Position numbers and translations under genes: made by a program. A DNA stretch of 64,000 nucleotides from Betaproteobacteria bacterium (GTDB lineage: Bacteria > Pseudomonadota > Gammaproteobacteria > Burkholderiales > SG8-41). The number at the start of each line of letters is the position of its first letter. The first letter of the stretch is position 1. This document shows, piece after piece, positions 58,783 through 64,000 of the stretch. The DNA lies in NCBI GenBank assembly GCA_025363575.1, contig JANYDM010000007.1:57711-121710 (forward strand). The letters are read 5' to 3'. Below the pieces are notes generated by a model, which was not told the origin of the DNA, made no database searches, and saw only the letters and a program-made list of their open reading frames with translations.

Positions 58783-61766
58783 TCATGCCGCTGAAAGATA
58801 GGGACGGATGTCGACGTCATCGATTTGTTCCGGCCGCATATAGCGCTGCGCGTAGTCGCGGTAGACGCCTGACGTGAGGAACAACTCGAACAACTCGGGA
58901 TCGATGTGCCGGTCTCTTTTCATGAAACCCATAATCTTGATCGATTCCGATAGTGTTTTGCCTTTTTTGTACGGCCGGTCGGCTGCTGTAAGCGCCTCGA
59001 AAATATCGGCGATCGCCATCATGCGCGCGAGCGGGCTCATTTCATCCCGCGCGAGCCCGCGGGGATAGCCGGTGCCGTCCATCTTCTCGTGATGACCGCC
59101 GGCGATTTCGGGCACGGTTTTCAGGTGCCGCGGAAACGGCAGGCGGGTCAGCATGATGATGGTCTGCACGATGTGGTCATTGATGATGAAGCGCTCTTCG
59201 TCGGTCAGCGTGCCGCGGCCGATGCTGAGGTTGTGGATCTCGCCCTTGTTGAACTTGTGCGCCGGCGCTTTCATCTTGAAGCCAAATGTATTGTCGAACG
59301 GCACCTGGTCGCCCGCGCCGCGCTCGAAAAAGTGCTCGTCCTTGTCGGCAAGCAGCCGCTCGACCGCGGGCAGGGCTTGCGCGCCATGCGCTTTAGTTCG
59401 TCGTGACGAGACGCCACTGCGGTCGTCGAGCGTACGCAGCCAGATGCGCTCGCCGATGCGCTTGAGGCGCTCGATTTTTTCCGGCGCCATGAACTCGCCG
59501 CCGATGTTGCATTCCGCGATGAACGCGAACTCAGAGTCGAGTTCGGTGCATTTTTCCGCCAACGCCTGTTTTAACGCCGCTTCGTCGCCGCCGGCGGCAA
59601 CCGCTTTCAGATACTCGATTTCGGCATCGCGCTTGAGCACTTCGAAACGCGTGCGCACTTCGTGGATGCGATCACAAATGGTCTCTAGCTTGGTCGCCTT
59701 GTCCACCACATATTCGGGGGTGGTGACCTTCCCGCAATCGTGCAGCCAGCTCGCGATATGCACCGCTTCCCAGTCCTCCTCGTTCAGCTTGAAATCCCGG
59801 TAAGGCCCGGACTGCGCATCACATGCCGCGTGCGCCAGCATCTTGGTGAGTTCCGGCACGCGCTGGCAGTGACCGCCGGTATATGGCGATTTGGCGTCAA
59901 TCGCGGAAGCCACCAGCTGGATCAGCGACTCGAGCAGATCCTTCTGTGCCTTCAGCAGGCGGCGCGTTTCGATCGACACCGCGGTGGTGCCCGACAGCGC
60001 TTCGATGAACGAAATGAGCTCGGCCGGGAAAGGCTCTTCCGCCGCGTCCGCGCCGGCGACGCGCCCGACCGCCAGCACCCCCACCACTTCCTGCTGCCGG
60101 TTGTGCAGCGGGATGGCCGCGATTCCCAGCCGGGCGGCATTGAGCGCCTGAAACGCGCCGGCGAAATAACGTGCAGTGACATCGTTGTCTTCCGCGCGCA
60201 AAATGGCAACGCGGGTCTTGTTGTCAAGCGCCGCCGCGACGATTGCATGCTGCCGTTCACGTTTCAAGTGCAGGGGCGCCAGCGGGCTCGCGTCGGGCAA
60301 CAGGCCGCTGTCGCGCCAACTACGGTGCGCCGGCACGAGCGTGACCCCGTCCTCCTCGATCAGGTAAATCACGCTGGCGTCCGCGCCGGTCAGGGCCAGG
60401 GATTCGGCCAGCACGCGTTCGAGCAGGCGATCGAGGTCTTTCTCTCCCGCCAGCACTGTCGATATATCGAGAAACTTGCGGATGGTGGCGCGCATGATGT
60501 CCATCGTTTGCGCGAGTTCGTCGATTTCGCGCACAAAGGAGTTGACCGGGGCTGCCTGGTCGAACTTGAATTTCTGGATGACCCTGGCTTCCGCGCTCAG
60601 TTGCCGCAACGATCCGGAGATGGCGCGCGACAGCAACCATGCCGCAGGAATGGTCAGCAGCAGGAGCCAGCGTGATCATGTTGCTCTCCGTGCGGATGCG
60701 TGCGGATGCGCGCGGCGTCGCTCAGCAGCTCGTCGCGCGGCGCGAGCACGCCGAGGTAGATGTCCTGATCGCGCGCGTTGAGCTTATTGATGCGCCCTAT
60801 CCACTCGCGATTGTACGCCTCGAAGTCGAAATTTTTTCCCACCGTTCCCGCTTTGAACGCAGTCATCAGGCCGGGCAGCGCTGGTCCGCCGAGATCGGTC
60901 GGCTTCGCGAGCTGCAGCGCGGACGCGCCGGCGTCTTTCCACAGCGGCGTGCCGGTCTTGCTGTACGCGAGCACCTGGCCGCTTGGGCTGAACAGCACGA
61001 TTTCCGCCGACGGCGAGACCGCGTGCTGGCGCAGCAGCGCCGACAATTCGGTGAGCGTGACGTCGGTGCCGACGACGCTCGCGCCCGACCGGCTCTTGCG
61101 CGCAAACGTGATGCCGGGCTCGCGCGTCGTAAAAAATACTTACGGCGCGGTCTTGATCTGCTGAGCGGATTCCTGCGCGAGCCTGTACCACTCGCGGGCG
61201 CGCGGATCGAACGTGTAATCGGGGCGCTCGATCGTCAGCACCGGCTTCAGCGCGCGGTCGAAATACACGAACCTCCCCTGCGCGGGCCGCCCCGCGCCGC
61301 GGTTTATGCTTTGCACCAGGAAGGCCGCATCCGCCGGCGCGTTGAGGTTATTGCGCAGTCCGTCGTCAGCCGGCAGCGGGCGCACCAGGAAGAAATCGCC
61401 GTCGCCGTAGCCCACGTAGAACGCCGACATCGCGGGATTGCGCGACAGCCCCTCCGCCAGCCCGGGGAGTCGCGCCACCCGCGCCTCGAGCGTGCCGTCT
61501 TCCGGCAGTTGCTGGCGCGACACGAGGTCCGTCAACAACTCGATGGGCGCGTAGATGCGGTCGATTTCCAGCACCGTTTCGCGGGCGATGCGCTCGAACA
61601 GATCGTTCGATGCCGACAGCATGATGCCGCTGTTCTGGCGGTAATTGTGCCAGCCGATGACCGCGCCCGAAATCAGGATCAACAGCGTGAACAGCACGGA
61701 AATGTGCAAGTGCAGCGGGAACGAGGGGCGATTGGGCGCCGGCGGCGCGGAGGAATTGATGGTCAT
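58783..61766 (-). pseudogene. Membrane Cache-GAF-HD-GYP sensor gene with three lesions
   Basis: Reading from 61766, the first frame has a membrane helix (LHISVLFTLLILISGAVIGW) and a periplasmic Cache-like domain. It hits an in-frame TAA at 61140-61142; beyond it the same frame continues as VFFTTREPGITFARKS, so this is a nonsense change. A 10-base tandem duplication at 60691-60710 and a likely two-base loss near 60665 then shift the frame at the second helix. The last frame (617 residues from 60636) keeps a GAF region, YTGGHCQRVPELTK, HDCGK and HHEKMDGTGYP with a long insert between, the HD-GYP hydrolase motifs. The C-terminal part could still be made from an internal start. Confidence 0.75.
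60691..60710. repeat. Exact 10-bp tandem duplication in the HD-GYP gene
   Basis: TGCGGATGCG occurs twice back to back on the plus strand. Removing one copy restores a frame reading TESNMITLA, the expected run into the second membrane helix. Confidence 0.85.
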
Positions 61767-61984
61767 TCGGAATTTCCTTCGGCAAGCATGGCGAACGGAT
61801 ACCGGAGAACTTCAATTGCGAGTATACGTTTCCCGGACGCGCAAAGCTGGGGCGATGCCATTGTCCTGAAAGCCGCAACAATGCCAAAACCGCACCTTCG
61901 CTTATGTCGCGATGCCGCCATGCCGCCATGACGATGCCGAATTCGCCGCCCAGCGCAGCAGCTACCGATTTGCGCAGCGTGCGC

Positions 61985-63274
61985 TTACATGACGGCAAAC
62001 ATGGTCAGCACCGCGGCCGCCATGATACCGGTCGCGCACCAGCCGAGCATCCGCAGGCGCCGGCCGACGACGAACGCGCCCATCACTTCGGGCTTGGACG
62101 CGAGCAGCATCATGACTGCCATGATCGGCACCGAGATCACGCCGTTGACGATCGCCGCCCACAGCAGCATCTTGATCGAATCGACGCCGGAGAAGTCGAT
62201 CGCAACGCCGAGCAGCGTGGCGACGGTCAGAATGAAATAAAAGCCGCGCGCTTCGGTGAGCGTCAGTCCCAGGCCGATGCGCCACTTGAAACTCTCCGCA
62301 ACGGCGTAAGCGGCGGACCCCGCCAGCACCGGCACGGCGAGCAACCCGGTGCCGACGATGCCAGCGGCAAACAACATGAATGCGAAATCGCCCGCCAGCG
62401 GCCGCAGCGCTTCCGCCGCCTGCGCCGCGGTTTGAATGTCTGTTTTCCCCGCCGCATGCAGCGTGACGGCGGCAGTCAGCATGATGCACAGCGCGATCGA
62501 GTTCGAAAAAATCATGCCGATGTAAGTGTCGACCTTGATGCGCTGCAAATGCGCGCGCGCCTGCTCCGGGGCCTCCTTCAGCGGTTCGTCGCCGAACGTC
62601 GCGCGCTGGTCCTCGACTTCCTGCGACGCCTGCCAGAAAAACAGATACGGGCTGATGGTGGTGCCGAACACCGCCACCACCAGTGCCACGTACTCGCGCT
62701 TAAGCGAAAGGTCAGGCAATAATGCGCCGGCGAGCGCCTCTTCCAGCGGAACGTGCACGACCAACACCGTCCCGACGTATGCGAACAATGCGAGTGTCAG
62801 CCACTTGAGTATTGGCGAGTAACGCGGAAACGGTATGAATATCTGCAGCATGAGGGACATCAGCGCAAACAATATGATGTAAATCTGGCTGTGTCCGCCG
62901 ACGATCAACACCAGCGCGGCGCCCATCGCGCCGAGATCGGCGGCGATGTTGATGGTGTTGGCGACGAGCAGCAGCGATACGATTGCGTACAGCAGAGGCC
63001 GCGGAAAATGCTCGCGGATATTGGCCGCCAGCCCGTGCCCCGTTACGCGCCCCAGGCGCGCGCTCACGATCTGGATGCCGATCATGAGCGGCGTCGTGAT
63101 AAGCACGGACCATAAAAGTCCATAACCGAATTGCGCGCCCGCCTGCGAATAGGTGGCAATGCCGCTGGGGTCGTCGTCCGCGGCCCCGGTGATGAGCCCG
63201 GGGCCGAGCTTCTGCAGCAGCGGCACATGATTTTTCGAGTGCTCGACTTGAGCGGGATGATGCTTGAGGGCCAT
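61985..63274 (-). CDS. NRAMP-family transporter with altered metal motifs
   Basis: The 429-residue protein has 11 membrane helices and the NRAMP-related layout. The first motif, DPGN in canonical members, is DPSG here (35-38 in AADDDPSGIATYSQAGAQFG). In helix 6 the canonical MPHN is replaced by ISPY (207-210 in TTISPYLFFWQASQEVE), so the metal-coordinating methionine and the following histidine are gone. The substrate is therefore not safely Mn2+ or Fe2+; related proteins with lost methionine can carry Mg2+. FGYGLLWSVLITTPLMIGIQ and AADLGAMGAALVLI support the family. No riboswitch is evident upstream. Confidence 0.88.
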   Translation of the reverse strand: MALKHHPAQVEHSKNHVPLLQKLGPGLITGAADDDPSGIATYSQAGAQFGYGLLWSVLITTPLMIGIQIVSARLGRVTGHGLAANIREHFPRPLLYAIVSLLLVANTINIAADLGAMGAALVLIVGGHSQIYIILFALMSLMLQIFIPFPRYSPILKWLTLALFAYVGTVLVVHVPLEEALAGALLPDLSLKREYVALVVAVFGTTISPYLFFWQASQEVEDQRATFGDEPLKEAPEQARAHLQRIKVDTYIGMIFSNSIALCIMLTAAVTLHAAGKTDIQTAAQAAEALRPLAGDFAFMLFAAGIVGTGLLAVPVLAGSAAYAVAESFKWRIGLGLTLTEARGFYFILTVATLLGVAIDFSGVDSIKMLLWAAIVNGVISVPIMAVMMLLASKPEVMGAFVVGRRLRMLGWCATGIMAAAVLTMFAVM

Positions 63275-63462
63275 GAATTGAAGTCTCGATATGAAACGCG
63301 GCGGACAAATAAAATACAGCCGCGATTGTCGCCCGAATCAGCGTTCGAACCAAGGATTACGATGGCGGCTGGCGCGAATGACTGCTTGGAGCCGGCGAAA
63401 ATCAGGCGGAGAATGCTGCTCTCGTCGAACCATCACTGCGGCAACCGGGGGATATTCAAACC

Positions 63463-63951
63463 ATGAAAACCACTCATCTTGCAGGCGTGCTCGCCGGTTT
63501 CGCCGGCGGCTTGTTGGGCGCTTACGTGCTCGAACATTTCGACCGCGGCGCGGTCATGCCGGAGGCTACAGCCGCGACGACTCAGGACAACGTTGTCACC
63601 GCCAGCCGGATCCGGCTCGTCGATACCGGCGGCAAAGTGCGCGCCGAGCTTGCGATGTCGCCGGACGGCGGGCCCGCGCTGTTTTTTTTCGACACCGCCG
63701 GTCGTAATCGCCTCGTGCTTGGCCTGTACGCGCCGGCAGAAAGCGAATATCCGTTCGTGGTCCTCAACGACAGGCAGCAGCACGCAGCGGGCATTTTCCG
63801 TTTGTTCGGCGCGCATGAATCGCCCGTGGTCGTGCTGAAAAACCAGGGCCGCGATCGCTCGGTCTACGGCCTCAACGCGACGACCACCGAACCGTTCATC
63901 ACCAACTTCGCCAACGACGGCAAGCGTAGCGATGTTTTCGGCAAATTCTAG
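63463..63951 (+). CDS. Anchored protein with short beta repeats, unknown function
   Basis: The 162-residue product starts with a hydrophobic glycine-rich anchor (LAGVLAGFAGGLLGAYVLEH) and then a beta region built of short repeated units: IRLVDTGGKVRAELAMSPDG, LFFFDTAGRNRLVLGLY, VVLNDRQQHAAGIFRLFG. The D-x-x-G-(K/R)-x-R-(A/L) element recurs in small anchored proteobacterial proteins of unknown role. GGGGGAT lies before the ATG. It is divergent from the NRAMP-like gene with a 188-base control region. Confidence 0.65.
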   Translation: MKTTHLAGVLAGFAGGLLGAYVLEHFDRGAVMPEATAATTQDNVVTASRIRLVDTGGKVRAELAMSPDGGPALFFFDTAGRNRLVLGLYAPAESEYPFVVLNDRQQHAAGIFRLFGAHESPVVVLKNQGRDRSVYGLNATTTEPFITNFANDGKRSDVFGKF

Positions 63952-63978
63952 AACACTGGCTTTCGCATGCATCAACGC

Positions 63979-64000
63979 GGCGGCGGCGGCCGCCGCCGCC
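63979..64000. repeat. Perfect GC-only palindrome at the window end
   Basis: A run of GGC units followed by GCC units pairs perfectly around a central GGCC, 22 bases at least and cut by the window edge. It begins 28 bases after the last stop codon. It may be a strong hairpin terminator, but the T-tract, if any, lies outside the window. Confidence 0.6.

Overview
The window is one contiguous stretch of high-GC, gene-dense bacterial DNA. The content points to a free-living betaproteobacterium of Burkholderiales type. The strongest sign is the number of TctC/Bug-family periplasmic solute-binding proteins: ten intact copies and one frameshifted copy, with no TctA/TctB membrane partner in view. DUF4124, OmlA-like and DsrE-like envelope proteins and a bacterial PEP carboxylase fit the same picture. 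I see no rRNA, tRNA, CRISPR array, transposase, integrase or phage gene, so this reads as ordinary chromosome rich in catabolic accessory genes.

Layout. 0-8.5 kb: the start of a secreted protein cut by the left edge, a DUF3095 cyclase-like protein, small membrane proteins, a lytic transglycosylase, an EipA-like periplasmic protein, two divergent TctC genes and a secreted acetamidase/formamidase. 8.7-15.5 kb: a tight six-gene operon RDD - SpoIIM - DUF4129 - DUF4350 - MoxR ATPase - DUF58, a conserved envelope-associated MoxR system. 15.6-21.7 kb: a small membrane protein, a CurA-like reductase, then SDR - TctC - TctC - exported HpcH/HpaI aldolase, and a Gdt1-type cation transporter. 21.7-27.4 kb (minus strand): a B3-type metallo-beta-lactamase, two tandem duplicated lipoproteins, an NHL-repeat lipoprotein, a nucleoside deaminase, a decayed TctC and a cyclase-family hydrolase. 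27.4-31.1 kb: signalling genes (Ser/Thr kinase with a coupled partner, GGDEF cyclase) and a DUF4124 protein. 31.3-34.1 kb: ppc with a perfect dyad upstream. 34.2-38.5 kb (minus): esterase - MBL hydrolase - beta-propeller lactonase - TctC. 38.6-46.0 kb: an OmlA-like lipoprotein, TctC - NHL lyase-like - DsrE-like - TctC, an MmgE/PrpD protein, a nitronate monooxygenase and two overlapping small unknown genes. 46.0-49.2 kb: a large PAS-GGDEF-EAL sensor. 49.4-57.6 kb: two convergent catabolic operons, class II aldolase - dioxygenase - dioxygenase on the plus strand and TctC - TctC - triple RidA - flavin monooxygenase - TctC on the minus strand. 57.9-64 kb: a type-2 solute-binding protein, an HD-GYP sensor gene broken by three lesions, an NRAMP-like transporter and a small anchored protein.

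How it works together. Most TctC genes sit in short operons with hydrolases, oxygenases or aldolases, as expected for organisms that capture many organic acids from soil or water and feed them to dedicated enzymes. Three c-di-GMP genes (a synthase, a hybrid sensor and a damaged hydrolase) add a signalling layer. No single undescribed defence or mobile system is obvious. The most unusual items are a triple RidA fusion lacking the catalytic arginine in all three units, an SDR lacking its whole catalytic triad, an exported HpcH/HpaI aldolase, the TctC expansion, and two genes caught in decay through exact short tandem duplications.
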